NCBI RefSeq assembly: GCF_050624435.1 | Contig: NC_134530.1 | Location: forward strand, 145,864,721 to 145,928,720 | Source of the DNA: Tenrec ecaudatus | Lineage: Eukaryota; Chordata; Mammalia; Afrosoricida; Tenrecidae | DNA: 64,000 nucleotides | Reading direction: 5' to 3' | Shown: one piece after another, positions 1 to 11,859 of the stretch | Layout of the letters: the number at the start of each line of letters is the position of its first letter | Position numbering within the stretch: position 1 is the first letter of the stretch | Notes under the pieces: generated by a model | The model's input: the letters and a program-made list of their open reading frames with translations, nothing else | What the model was told of the DNA's origin: nothing | Database searches by the model: none | Program-made: the position numbers and the translations under genes

Positions 1-1200
1 GGGTGAGCATGATGGTGGGACAGGAGGAAGGTAAAAGGAAATTGAGAAAAGATCTAGGAAACAAAGTTGTGGATAGAGGTAAAAACATAGGTGTGTACAT
101 ATATAAATATATTAATTTATAAAAATAGAGATATTGGCCATGTACATATATTTATCTGGCAATACATTGAGGTAGTGGATGGACTTTGGGCCTCTGCTCA
201 AGCCCTCTCTCAAAGCAAGAGCACTTTGTTCTAACAACCTGGCATTCTGTGATGCTCACCCTCCCGGCACGATCATTGAAGACAAAACAGGTGCATAAGC
301 AAATGTGGTGAAGAAAGCTGATGGTGCCTGGCTATCAAAAGATATGGCATCTGGGGTCTTAAAGGTTTGAAGTTAAACAAGCAGCCATCTAGCAGTGAAG
401 CAACAAGCGGACATGGAAGAAGCACACCAGCCTTTGCAATCATGAGGTGTTGAAAGCAGCAGGCACCAGAAAACCCAAAACAAACAAACAGCAAAAAACC
501 TTGTATTGTTGTGAATGAGTGGGGGGGGGGCAGACCAAAGACCCCAAACCCTTCTGTAGATAATGGGACATCCCCTAACAAAGGGTCATAAGGAAGGCAT
601 GAGTCAACCAGGGCGCAGTATAGCTCCGATGAAACACACAATATTCCTCTGGTTCCTTGAGGCTTTCTCACCTCCCACTTTCTTAATTCCATTCCTGCCT
701 TTAACTGTGGACTAGACCGGAGCATGTACACTGTTACAGATAAGAGCTCATAAAGCACAGAATCCAGGTTGGATAAACCCCTCAGGAAGAGAAACGGGAG
801 TAGCAACACCAGTAGGGTAGAGGTAAGGTAGGAAAAGGGAGGAAGGGAGAACTGATCAAAATTATTGACACCTAACCACATCCTCCCTAGGGGGAGGAAC
901 AGCAGAAACTGTCAGGGAAGGGAAACTGCGGTCAGTGTATGCTATGAAAATAATAATTATAATTTATCAAGGGTTATGAAGGTGGGAGTGGGGAGGGAGG
1001 GAAAAAAGAGGAGCTGATACCAAGGGCTCAAATAGAAAGTAAATGTTTAGAAAATAATGATGGTGGGGCTCAAGTAGAAAGAAACTGTTTTGAAAAAGAT
1101 GATGACAACATATGTAAAGATGTGTTTGACAAAATGGATATATATATGAATGTATGGATTGTGATAAGAGCCCCCAATAAAATGAAATTTAAATTAAAAA
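1..1200 (+). repeat. Family A retroposon, 5' part outside window
   Basis: This is the sense strand of the most abundant repeat in the window. It enters at base 1 and ends near 1200 with an AATAAA signal and an A-rich tail. A purine-rich G tract (about 965-1005) precedes the tail, as in many L1 3' untranslated regions. The same text recurs, in either orientation, at about a dozen other places here. The ORFs in it are short and not conserved between copies, so I treat it as non-coding. I cannot give a database family name. Confidence 0.8.
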
Positions 1201-1307
1201 AGGAAAACAATGATGGCAACATCTGTACAAATATGGTAGATATAATTGATGTATGGATTGTGATCAGAGCTGTAAGGGCTCCCAATAAAATGACCTTAAA
1301 AAAGAGC
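1201..1307 (+). repeat. Second family A 3' tail
   Basis: Directly after the first tail, the last roughly 100 bases of family A are repeated, again ending in AATAAA and A-rich sequence. It is either a separate short insertion into the first tail or a local duplication. Confidence 0.7.
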
Positions 1308-1699
1308 TCAAATATAATGTGAATTGTAATTTTTCTAAGAATGGATCTCATATGCAGCCTGTTCCACCTCCAGAGAAGCCTTCTCATCATGGACATGCAT
1401 TAACACAATTCTGAAAGACAGTTGCGGGAACGCTGGCCTAGAGGATGAAGCTTGCAGGTCTTACCTGAGTGCCTAAATCTCATTGGGCTTCGATTGTGGT
1501 ATAGTTCCCAATCTTTTCCTCTTGCCTTTTGCTCCAACTAATATCTACACCAGTACTGTCTCCATAGATTAAAATCTTGCTCAAAGTTATGAATCAAACC
1601 CTGAGACCACCTCTAAAACGGAGTAGCAGTGGTGTCTAGCGCTCTCTAATTTCACACGGAGGGAAGGGGATGAAGATCAACATCCAAAGGCTAATTCTT

Positions 1700-2537
1700 T
1701 AAAAAAAAAAAACCAAAATATTTTATTAGGGACTCATACAACTCTTATCACAATCCATACATACATCAATTGTATAAAGCACATCTGTGCATTCTTTGCT
1801 CTCATCATTTTCAAAGCATTTGCTCTCCACTTAAGCCCTTGGCATCAGGTCCTCTTTTTTTCCCTCTCTCACCACTCCTCCCTCCCTCATGCACCCTTGA
1901 TAATTTATAAATTATTATTTTGTCATATCTTGCCCTGTCCAGCGTCTCCCTTCACCCCATTTTCTGTTGCCCGTCCCCCAGGGAGGAGGTCACATGTAGA
2001 TCCTTATAATTGGTTCCCTCTTTCCAACCAACTTCACCTCTACCCTCCCAGCATCGCTCCTCACACCTCTGGTCCTGCAGGTATCATCCACCCTGGATTC
2101 CCCGTGCCTCCAGCTGCTATCTGCACCAGTGTACAACCTCTGCTCTATCCAGACTTGCAAAGTAGAATTCGGATCATGGTAGTTGGGGGGAAGGAAGCAT
2201 TTAGGAACTGGAGAAAAGCTGTATTCTTCATCAGTGCTACATAACACCCTGACTGACTCATCTCCTCCCATAGACCTCTCTGCAAGGGGATCTCAAGTGG
2301 CCAACAAATGGGCTTTGGGTCTCCACTCTGCACTTCCCCCTTCATTCACTATGGTAAGATTTTTTTTTCTGATGATGCCTTATGCCCGATCCCTTCAACA
2401 CCTCGTGATCGCACAGGCTGGTGTGCTACTTCCATGTGGGCTTTGTTGCTTCTGAGCTAGATGGCCGCTTGTTTGCCTTCAAGCCGTTAAGACCCCAGAC
2501 TCTATGTCTTTTGATAACCTAAGCTTTCTTCGCCTAC
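1700..2537 (-). repeat. Family A retroposon with target-site duplication
   Basis: This is a 5'-truncated antisense copy that begins with the poly(A) tail read as A/T-rich sequence. The 11-bp direct repeat GGCTAATTCTT lies at 1689-1699 and again at 2538-2548. That is the mark of L1-type target-primed insertion. Confidence 0.85.
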
Positions 2538-2549
2538 GGCTAATTCTTA

Positions 2550-3355
2550 AGAGGGAAAAGGTCAGGTGTACCTCCACTGCCATTAAAAGACAAACCAAGT
2601 CTAACAACCACTGTCCTTCCATGACACTTTCTACTTCCATACTCCACTGCAGTGGCTAGACAGAACTCACAGACTATACTCATGACTTATTAGGCTATTA
2701 GGGAAGTAACAGGCTCTAATTAAGCCCTTTAATCAGGACAGCTTCATCTCAGTGGTGTTCACAGATACATCTCTTCCTGGTCTTGGGCCTCTACCCTCCT
2801 CAGAGAAGTGTCGAACATTCTTTTAGCTCTGCCAGTAAGTACTCAGAGGCACCTACGATGCCAGCAAGCCTTCTGCCCAAATCACTCAGCCTTTTAGCCC
2901 TTGACCTGAAAAGCCTACTATTCTGTTTTGTGCCAGTCTCTGCCTCTGCTGCCTCTCCTGCTGCTTCTCGCCATCTCCCACCATCTCTGCTATCATCACT
3001 GTCTCCTGGATCGAGGCGGTTTTCCACCTTTTTTCTTGGTGGTCAGAAAATCTTTTCTGCCTCTGTTGGTTCATGTTAAGCCTAATGAGATAACAAAACT
3101 GACCAAACCCCACTTTAGAGTTCCATGCCCCTAATGTGCCCTAATAACAAGTGTTCCAGTCCCTAAGGTAGGCCACAAGCATCTCATAAGTGCGTAGTCC
3201 TTCCTACCCAGTCATTTGGTGGGAGTTACAAAGACTAGGGCTACAAGGCCATATAAAGTAATGCAACGCACCGCACTACTGTTTTTTTGTGTGTCAGTTA
3301 ACTTTTGCTTTTTTACAAACAGTACCATGCCTCCCACCCACCCACCCAAAAAAAA
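2550..3355. other. No gene recognised
   Basis: I see no conserved coding exon or named repeat here. The short ORFs in several frames near 2780-3130 overlap one another and have no recognisable domain. A C/A-rich simple stretch lies at about 3330-3360. Confidence 0.5.
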
Positions 3356-3357
3356 AA

Positions 3358-3552
3358 CCCCAAAACCCTCATTGTCATCAAGTCAGTGCTGACTCAGGTC
3401 AACTATACAGGGAAGGGCAGAACTGCCCCTGTGGGGTTTCAAGACTATAAATCTTTGTAAAGTAGAAAGCCTCATCTTTCTCCCATGGAGGAGCTGCTGC
3501 TTTCAAACTGCTGACCTTGCAGTTAGCAGTTCAATGTGTAACTCGTCATCAG
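3358..3552 (-). repeat. AfroSINE
   Basis: This is an antisense tRNA-derived SINE. It contains the typical blocks 'gcagaactgcccctgtgg', 'gtagaaagcctcatctt' and 'aactgctgacct', in family order. Confidence 0.85.
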
Positions 3553-3819
3553 AGCATCACTTCCACAAACAGTGACTTAAACAACCATTTATTACACTCA
3601 CAATTCTACATTCCAGCGATTTGAGCTGGGATTTCCTGAGTGCCTCTTGCCTATGTTGCTTGGCATGCATGTAGATGACTACAGACACATCAACTAAAGG
3701 CTTTGCTTCTTGGGACACACGGTGATCGTCATTCAGGAGAATAACTCGTGTCAATAGAGTACTTGTCAATCAGGATTCCAGGAGTGTTATGTAGGAATCA
3801 GAACGTAGTCTATTACTTA

Positions 3820-4005
3820 AGCAAGGAAGCTCAGTGTTGTAGTGATTACAGATTTAACTGCTAACCAAAAAGTTGAATGTTCAAACCTACTGGTTGCTCT
3901 TCAGAAGAAAGATGTGGCTGTTAGTTTCTGTTAATATTCCAAACCCATGGCATTGCCTCCTGGTCCACTTGGACTCACAGCGACCCTCCAGGACAGAGTA
4001 AAACT
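3820..4005 (+). repeat. AfroSINE, diverged
   Basis: The sense-strand head (gtagtgattac...ctgctaacc) and the middle (ggaagaaagatgtgg-like) are recognisable. The tail carries 'ctcacagcgaccct' but is diverged. Confidence 0.65.
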
Positions 4006-4529
4006 GCCCGCGATCTTTCCACACACAGAGGCCACATCACTACCCGATGCCTTAGATGCAATTATTAACCAAGCAAGTAGCGAAGCCAGCTCAGGTTCAA
4101 GGAGTAGCGACGAACAAGCTGAGTGACTGGGGCAATAAGGAGTTAAAAGCTATTGTGGCTATTTTTTTTTTTCCGGGCTCCATCAGTTTGCTATTGTGGC
4201 TATTTTTATCACCTTCCACGTGTGCCCTGGAGTCCCATTTTCCAGAACAACCCTATTCGCTTGTGTTTTACATATTCAGTACAAAAGCACACTCTTTTGT
4301 ACTCTGCACACCCCCCTTCTTGAACACCTTCCAATTTTGTCCATCTGTCAGAGCTATTTGATGACTGTTAGCGATGACTCTTTCCATTATCATTACCACC
4401 TTCCCTTGCTTCTCGCCTCGCGTGGTTTTAACTGTTGCTCAGTATTTAACACTGCACCATTTTCTCCAATCTCCTCTGATTAAAACAGTTTTTTCTCCAC
4501 CTATCTCTGACCATTAAAATCTCTGACTT

Positions 4530-4858
4530 AAAAAAAAATCATTTTATTGGGGGCTCGCACAACTTTTACCACAATCCATGCATCCACCCACGGTGTCAAG
4601 CACATTTGTACATTTGCTGCTATCATCAACCTCAAAACATGTTCTACTTGAGCCCTTGGTATCAGCTTCTCATCCCCCACCCCTCCCTGCCAGCCCTCCC
4701 TCCTTCATGAACCCTTGGTAATTTATATATATTTTTGTCATGTCTTACCCTGACAAATGTCTCCCTTCACCCATTCTGGGAGGGGTTTATATGTGATCAT
4801 TGAGATCGGTTCCCCCTGTCTCCTCCACCTTCCCCTTACCCACCTGGTATGGTTACTC
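4530..4858 (-). repeat. Family A retroposon fragment
   Basis: This antisense copy starts at the tail (aaaaaaatcattttattggg) and is truncated after about 330 bp. The next AfroSINE follows directly. Confidence 0.8.
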
Positions 4859-4869
4859 TCAAAAAACCC

Positions 4870-5055
4870 CTGACCTTTCAAACTTTCACTGCCATCCAAT
4901 CAATGTCAACTCAGCGGCGTGGCAGAACTGCCCCTGTGGGTTCTGAGACTGCAGTTCTTCAAAGAGTAGAAAGCCTAGCCTTTCTCCTGCAGAGCAGCGG
5001 GCAGTTTCAAACTGCCGAGTTTGTAGTTAGCAGGTTAACGCTTCACCACTTTAGA
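4870..5055 (-). repeat. AfroSINE
   Basis: Antisense copy with the 'gcagaactgcccctgtgg' and 'agtagaaagcct' blocks and the tRNA-like head at its right end. Confidence 0.8.
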
Positions 5056-5149
5056 ATCTGTTAATCCAAATGACTTTGCTCTGCAACCTGAAATTCTCTT
5101 TCACTGCCTTTTATAGTTACTCTGTACTAACTCCTGCTAACGCACTCAG

Positions 5150-5300
5150 TACACCAGATCATAACTCATGTGTCTGTCTTCACCAATGATGGTGAGCTCT
5201 GTGTCTTATTTTACTCAAATAGCTCAGCACATACACATAGGCTAACACAGTGTAGGTGTTCAGTTGGTAATTCAAATAAATGAGTGAGTATATATGAATG
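5150..5300. repeat. Possible ancient MIR/L2 fragment
   Basis: The text around 5220-5290 (agctcagcacatacac ... gtaggtgttcag ... aaataaatgag) resembles the conserved core and tail of MIR/L2 elements. The match is weak. The flanks from about 5055 to 5520 contain no gene that I recognise. Confidence 0.35.
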
Positions 5301-5520
5301 GTTTGACACATTACATATGTGGGGCTAGATATTGAATTGTGACACCCCAGCCCAATACATGTCAACTTAACCAAGCTCTGACGCTCAGTGGTTTGACAGC
5401 TATGCAACAAAGAGATTTAGAAGTTATGTAATAATGTAATCATCTCCATAATGTGACCAGACATGGTTAGTCAATTAGTTGTCAGGGAGTTAGTCAGGTA
5501 ACAATCCAAATGTTAAAGCA

Positions 5521-6895
5521 ATCTGATGAGGCGCTGGAAGCACTCACTCATCCATGTTAAGAAATTTGGAAGACAGCTACCTGGCCAACTGACTGGAAGG
5601 GATCCATATTTGTGCCCATTCCAAGAAAAGGAGACCCAACAGAATGTGCAAGTTATAGAACAGTATCATTGATGTTGCATGCAAGCAAAATTTTGCTGAA
5701 GCTCATCCAACAACATTCAGAGCAGTATATTAACAATGAATTGACAGAGGTTCAGGCAGGATTCAGAAGAGGATATAATTGCTGATGTCAGATGACTCTT
5801 GGGTGAAAGCAGAGAATACCAGAAAGAGGTGTATTTGTATTTTATTGAATATGCCAAGTCATTGGGCTGTCTGGATAGCTTTGAGAAGAATGGGAATTCC
5901 GAAGCACTTCATATGCTCATGAAGCACCTGTACACCAACCAAGAGGCACTTAGTTGTGGGAACAGAAAAGCGAACACTGCATGGCTTAAAATGATTAAGA
6001 GTTTACTTCAGGGGTGTGTCCTCTCACCATCCTCACTCAAACTATATGCTGAGCAAATCATCAGAGAATCTGGATTATATTAAGACTGCAACATCAGCAT
6101 GGGAGAAAGGCTTATTAACAACCTGCAGTATGCAGATGACACAATTTTGCTTGCTGAAATTGAGGAGGACTTGAGGCACTGGCTGAAGATTAAAGATTGC
6201 AGCCTTTAGTATGGATTACAACTCAATGTAAAGAAGACCAAATTCCTCACAACTGAACCATTAGGTAATATCATGATAATTGGAGAAAAGATTGAAATTG
6301 TCAAGGATTTCATCTTGCGTGGATCCACAATTACTGCTCCTGGAAGCAGCAGTCAAGGGTCAAGCCATGAATCGCATAGGGTAAATCTGCTGCACAAGAC
6401 CTCTTTGGAATATGGAAAAGCAAGGAGGTTACTTTGAGGACTAAACTGTATCTGGTCCAAGCCCTGATATTGTCAATTGCCTTATGAACATGTGAAAGCT
6501 GAACATTGACTAAGGAAGACTGAAGAAGGATCAATGGATTTTAGCTGTTTGCTGGCAAAGAATATTGATAGTACCGTGAACTGCCAAAATAACAAACAAA
6601 TACGTCTTGCAAGAAGTACAAGAATGTTCATTAGAAGCAAGGATAGGGAGACTTTATCACACAGACTTGGGGTATGTTATCAGGAGAAACCAGTCTCTGG
6701 GAAAGGATATTATGATTGGTAAAGCAGAGAGGCAGGGGAAAACAGGAAGACAAGATGGATTAAACACGGTGGTTGCAACAATGGGTTCAAACATAAGAAA
6801 AATTTTGAGAGTGGTCGGGGAGCAGGCAGTGTTTCATTCTGTTGTACTTAGGTCACTATGAGTCGGAACTGTCTTGATGGCTCCTAACAATAACA
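5521..6895 (+). mobile_element. RTE-type LINE, 5'-truncated, reverse transcriptase region
   Basis: The frame at 5799-6083 encodes degraded reverse transcriptase: YFIEYAKSLGC...D, then QGCVLSPSSLKLYAEQIIRESG. This matches the palm region of RTE/BovB-like LINEs. The catalytic block follows near 6118-6140 as 'tatgcagatgacacaatt' (YADDT) in another frame, so the copy is frameshifted and inactive. The 3' end carries the RTE tail (cactatgagtcggaactg ... cctaacaataacaa), which is the same tail AfroSINE uses. The endonuclease domain is missing. Confidence 0.85.
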
Positions 6896-6909
6896 AACAT
6901 CGTGGCCTG

Positions 6910-7470
6910 TGTGGTAGTTACATAATCTGGTGTCAATTTGGGTCTTGAGAGGATTAAGAGTGAAGAAGTGGAATCTAGTCTGCCAATTGGGTCGTAGCCA
7001 ATGAGGCCTCTGTGTGGGCATGGCTTCTCCTGAGCATTCTTGGAAGTCGGATACTTCCTCCTTGAAGGCAGGAGACACCTCTCTCTCTGCTCACTCCCTT
7101 GGAGACTCTGAATTGACAAGACTCAAGGCTCACTCTCTGAGAGAAGCTCTACTGACAAGACACATGGCGCTAGGCCCTGGGAGCTGGAAAAGCCACATGG
7201 ACCTACCCTGATGCAACCAGACCTCTGGAGCCAGAGAAGTCTCATTGAGACCCCAGCCAGTGCTGAGATGCTTACAACGTCACTGGATCCGAAGACTTTC
7301 TAACCACAGGCCTGTGTTCGTCCTGCACTTGGTGTCATTGCATGTGTTTCATGAGTCTGAAGAGAACTTTATAGATTGATATCAGACATATGGGCTAATA
7401 TTGGACTTATGGGCTTGGACTGCACTGGGCTGGGATGTTTTCTCAATATTCAATTGCTCTTGTATATAAA
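6910..7470 (+). repeat. TG...CA-ended repeat, left part, split by family A
   Basis: This begins TGTGGTAGTTACATAATCTG and matches, in the opposite orientation, the copies at 26158-26644 and 31364-31874. Its right end reappears at 9440-9507 after the family A insertion. The TG...CA ends suit a solo LTR fossil. The roughly 9-bp imperfect inverted ends would also suit a miniature DNA transposon. I cannot decide between them. Confidence 0.6.
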
Positions 7471-7483
7471 CCTTTCTTTTCTT

Positions 7484-9425
7484 TATTTTTTAAAAATAAT
7501 TTTATTGGGGGCTCATACAACTCTTATCACAATGCATAATACATCCAGTATGTCAAGCACATTTGTACATTTGTTGCCCTCATCATTCTCAAAGCATTTG
7601 CTTTCTGCTGAGCCCTTGGTATCAGCTCCTCATGTTCCCCTTCCTCCCCCACCCCTCATGAACCCTTAATAATTTATAATTTATTATTATTTTGTTATGT
7701 CTTAAATTGTCTGACATCTCCTTTCACCCACTTTTCTGTTGTTCATCCCCCAGGGAGCGGGTTACATGGAGATCCTTGTAATCAGTTCCCCCTTTCTACC
7801 CCACCTTCCCTCCACCCTCCCAATATCACCACACTTACCACTGGTCCTGAGAGGTTCATCTATCCTGGATTCCCTGCGTTTTCAGTTCCTATCTGTACCA
7901 GTGTACATCCTCTTGTCTAGCCTGATTTGTAAGGTAGAATTGGGATCATGATAGTGGGGGAGGAGGGGAAGGAAGCATTAAAAAACTCGAGGAAAGTTGT
8001 GTTTCATCTGTGCTACACTGCATCCTGACTGGCTCATCTCTTCCTGTGACCCTTTTGTAAGGGGATGTCTAGTTGCCTACAGATGGGTTTTGGGTCCCCA
8101 CTCTGCATTCCCCCTAATTCACAATATGATTTTTTGTTCTTTGATTCCTGATACCTGATCCCATAGGCTGGTGTGCTCCTTCTATGTGGGCTTTGTTGCT
8201 TCTGAGCTAGATGGCCACTTGTTTATCTTCAAGTGTTTAAGACCCCAGACACTATATCTTTTGGTAGCCAGGCACCATCAGCTTTCTTCACTACATTTGC
8301 TTATGCACCCGCTTTGTCTTCAGCGATCATGTTGGGAAGGTGAGCATCATAGAATGCCAGTTTAATATAACTAAGTGCTCTTGCATTAAGGGAGTACTTG
8401 ATTAGAGGCCCAATGTCCATCTGCTACCTTAATACTAAACCTATAAATATATGCACATAGATATATTTCTCCATCCTTATATTTAAATGTATTTATATAT
8501 GTACATGCCTGTATTTAGACCTGTATAAATTCCCTTTGCCTCCTACTTCTTTCTTCTATTTCCTTTTATTTTCCTCTTATCCCACCATCATGCTCAGCCT
8601 TCATTTGGGTTTCAGTAATTCCTCTCAGTTGCATTGCCTTTGCCTTTGATCAATCCCTACCAGGCCTCTGACACCCTCCTTGCCACTGATTTTGGATTAC
8701 TTGTTGTTCCCTTGTCCCTGGGTTTGTTAACACCCACTTCCTTTCCCCCGCCTCCCCCACTTCCATGTCCCCCCAGAATCATTGGTCCCATAGTTTTCTC
8801 CTCCAGATTGTTTATCCCACCTATCTTATTTAGATAGACCTGCAGAGAAAATAATATGCACAAAAACAAGACAGAGCAAAACAAAGCAACAAAAGAAAAC
8901 AAAACAACAGCTACAACAACAAAAAGACAAAAAAGAGAAAAGCCTGTAAATAGTTTGTTGACCTTCAGGAGTGTTTGCTGGTCGAGTCTGATGGGGTGCC
9001 ACACCCTGGCCCCAAAGTATGTTTCATATTTTCTTGGGACTTACTCTGTTTCCCTTGCTGTTCTGTTCCATGCCCTTAGTGTTTTGCCTCGGTGTGGTGG
9101 GATCAGATCATGTGAAATTCCCACACTTTGCCTCCAGTGTTTTCCCCTGTAGGGCTATGGTTCATTGAGGGATGCCATGTCTCCTAGTGGGGCTGGCCAT
9201 ATGGTCCTCTCTATGCATTGGTTGCTCTGAGCGGGAATATCATCCTCAAGGCTTGGCGGACCAGGATGTGTTCCAATCTCTCTTCCTCCCCTTTCGTTTG
9301 CTCACATGTGTTTTGATCAGACATGTCCCTCTCCCTGAGCTGTAGCTTTAGTGCTGTCCTCTGACATAAATTTTTTTGGGAGGGGGGGGCGGGAGGGTGG
9401 CTGTTGGAATTGGGGCAAGCCCCTT
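7484..9425 (-). repeat. Family A retroposon, near full-length (about 1.94 kb)
   Basis: This is one of the two longest copies in the window. It starts with the tail (aaaaataattttattgggg) and runs through all the family blocks, including an A-rich internal stretch (about 8855-8945). It ends near 9425 just past 'cttagacttctctact'. The other long copy (45215-47265) ends at the same family position. It splits the repeat of 6910-9507, with similar 'aaac-ttctttctt' text on both sides as a probable imperfect target-site duplication. No long ORF is present. Confidence 0.8.
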
Positions 9426-9439
9426 AGACTTCTCTACTG

Positions 9440-9507
9440 TAAACTTCTTTCTTATTCACATAGTGGTCTCTATGAATTTGTTTCTCTAGTCTACCTGGAC
9501 TAACACA
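9440..9507 (+). repeat. TG...CA-ended repeat, right part
   Basis: This holds 'tttgtttctctagtctac' followed by 'ctggactaacaca', the right terminus of the repeat that starts at 6910. Confidence 0.65.
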
Positions 9508-9647
9508 GTCAGTATTACTTAAAGATAAAAGGAGAGGGATGCAATCAAAGGAGGAGGAAATGTCAGAAGAAAAATCAAATGTCAGAAAGTAATGTCTAGG
9601 AATAGAGCATGTCTTTGCTCCAAGACACTCCGAGGAACACTGATGAC

Positions 9648-9720
9648 TAGAATGTCCCCTAGATTAAACTGAGAGAGGCTGCCTAGAATGTCCCCTAGAT
9701 TAAACTGAGAGAGGCTGCCT
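9648..9720. repeat. Perfect 36-bp tandem duplication
   Basis: Two adjacent copies of a 36-base unit (starting tagaatgtcccctagatt) appear identical by eye. Confidence 0.9.
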
Positions 9721-9724
9721 TCCC

Positions 9725-9835
9725 CTAACTCTACTCGCTGCCATGCAGTCAATGCTGACTCAGTGACCCCCTTTCCAAGATTGTAGCTGTTTACTGGAGT
9801 AGAAAGTGTTGACTTCTCACTCCTGACTATGTGAT
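9725..9835 (-). repeat. AfroSINE 3' fragment
   Basis: Antisense text 'ctgccatgcagtcaatgc', 'tgactcagtgacccc' and 'ggagtagaaagtg' is a diverged AfroSINE tail. Confidence 0.55.
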
Positions 9836-10205
9836 CCCACCCCACCAGTGCTGTCCCCAGTATTGTGACCTCCATCAAGGACACATCCAGGCAAGCTCTG
9901 CCCTTCGTTGGCTGGCTGGAGAAGGGTGTGGAGGCAGTTTACTAGCCAAGGCACTTTGCCCGAGGGCAAGATTACCTACATCCTTCTTGCACTCTGCAAA
10001 TGGATTTTGGGCTGCCATCCATAAAAGCCTTTTGAAAACCAGGGTGCTCACATTTTAAGCTCTAATACAGTCTCTTTTTTTAATCTAAGTTGAGTCTGTT
10101 GTAATGTCAGGTGAATTTTGAAAAATCAAAGTAAGTAGAGTTTAGCATGTTGAAGAGCATGTGTGTGTTGGAGATAGGGAGAAAAACAGTTTAAAGATAT
10201 TCTTG

Positions 10206-10418
10206 GAAGAAGGATCCCTGGTGGCGTATTGGTTATGTGATGGGCTGCCAACCTCAAGGTCAGAATTACAAAACCAGCCACTCTGTGAAAGAAAAATGAG
10301 GCCTTCTACTCCCATAAATAGCAATAATCTTGGAAACCCACAGGGGCAGTTCTACCCGGTCCTATTGGATCGCTGTGAGTCAGAACAGACTCTACGGCAG
10401 TGAGTTTAGTTAGTAGAA
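10206..10418 (+). repeat. AfroSINE
   Basis: Full-length sense copy from 'ggatccctggtggcgtatt' through 'ggggcagttctaccc' to 'gtgagtcagaacagac' and the GT-rich end. Confidence 0.85.
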
Positions 10419-10419
10419 A

Positions 10420-11080
10420 GAAGTAAAAGAGTGAAGACACAGAAAAAAAATTGAACATGTTCATGTGTGTCAGGGCAGGACTATTAGAAAATATGCTATG
10501 ATACGGAGCTAAGGAGATGGAGAAACTTTTCCAAGGCATTAAAGAGATTGACTTCTTCAAGGTCCTCAGCTTGTTAGTAGTAAAATTCATACTAGACATC
10601 TCTTGACTTCCAAATTCAGGACTTCTTTCCCTCTCCATTCTCAGGGGTTAAAATGTGCAGCCCTCTCTCCCTCCACCTCTCATGCCTTTACTTTGATCCT
10701 AGTCTTTAGAGTCTTTTGAAAGGTGGGTGGTAGCACTGCTCTCAAGCCTGGGGTCTCCCCTTATCATTGAAAGAGAGGCCAGAACAAAGGAATGCTAATA
10801 GCCCTCTGTTTGCTTTCCTGAAGTTCACAATTGGGTTGGGAGGTTTTCAAAGTAACCAGTTCCTTTACTGAACAAAAGATTGTGCACTTCCTTGAACTTA
10901 CCTGAGAGCTTTAAGATTCAGGAATAAGGGCAGGGTCAAAGTTCTCAATGCCAGAGTTTAGGACCCGCTGGTACCAGTATAGAACTCCAGATGCCACATT
11001 GCTAGCACTTCCCAGCGAACCCATTTTACATTCAAGGGAGACAGTGCTCAAAAGCATTCTCAAATACCTCGGAAGAAATT
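10420..11080. other. No gene recognised
   Basis: Apparently unique sequence. I find no exon, RNA gene or recognised repeat in it. Confidence 0.5.
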
Positions 11081-11081
11081 G

Positions 11082-11277
11082 TACCCCCCAAATTCACAGC
11101 TACTGAGTCGATGATGACTCATAGCAACCCTACAGGACCAGGTAGAACTGCCCCTGTGGGGTTTGGAGACTATAACTCTTATGAGAGTAGAAAGCCTCAT
11201 CTTTCTCACTTGACTCTCCTGGTGGTTTCAAACTGCTGACCTTATGGTTACCAGCCCTTTGCGTTCCAGGGCTCCTT
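11082..11277 (-). repeat. AfroSINE
   Basis: Antisense copy with 'actgagtcgatgatgactc', 'tagaactgcccctgtgg', 'agtagaaagcctcatc' and the head 'ccagggctcctt'. Confidence 0.85.
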
Positions 11278-11859
11278 GAGAGACTGCACCAGGGCCTGGA
11301 AGTATTGGAACAAAGATGAGAAGAACATCACTTTATCTTTTCTGCAGGTGATCTGGTGTGCATAGTGCCTCAGTGCCTTGATCTTATGGCACTGAAATTA
11401 ACAGCAGTCCTTTTCTATTCTGCAAAAGTTAACACAACTGAAGTCCATGCTTCTTGTGCTAATTAATACAGGTGATGTGTCTAAGCGGCCTTCTACAAAA
11501 CAGAACTTGAAAGGTATCAGAAAATTCCTTGCCCCAAAGATGTCTTTAAGTGAAATGTTCACAATAACTTATTCTTACTAAAATCAATTCATGGTGACTT
11601 AGTATATGCTTATTTGGGGACCTATTTTGCACAGGGAATTGATTTTAGGTCAAAAAGAAAATCAAGTTTGGTTTGCATTCAAATGGAGTTTCCCCTAAAA
11701 CAGAGGAGATAAAGTTCAGGAACAAATATCTTGTTCTGATATAATTTGTAGTTTATCATGTGATAGGCCTTACCCTGTATTTGCTTGATGCCGAGAATGG
11801 CAAAGGAGACATTTGTATTATCCTTTTACAAATTAGAAACCCCAAATCACTGCTGCTGA

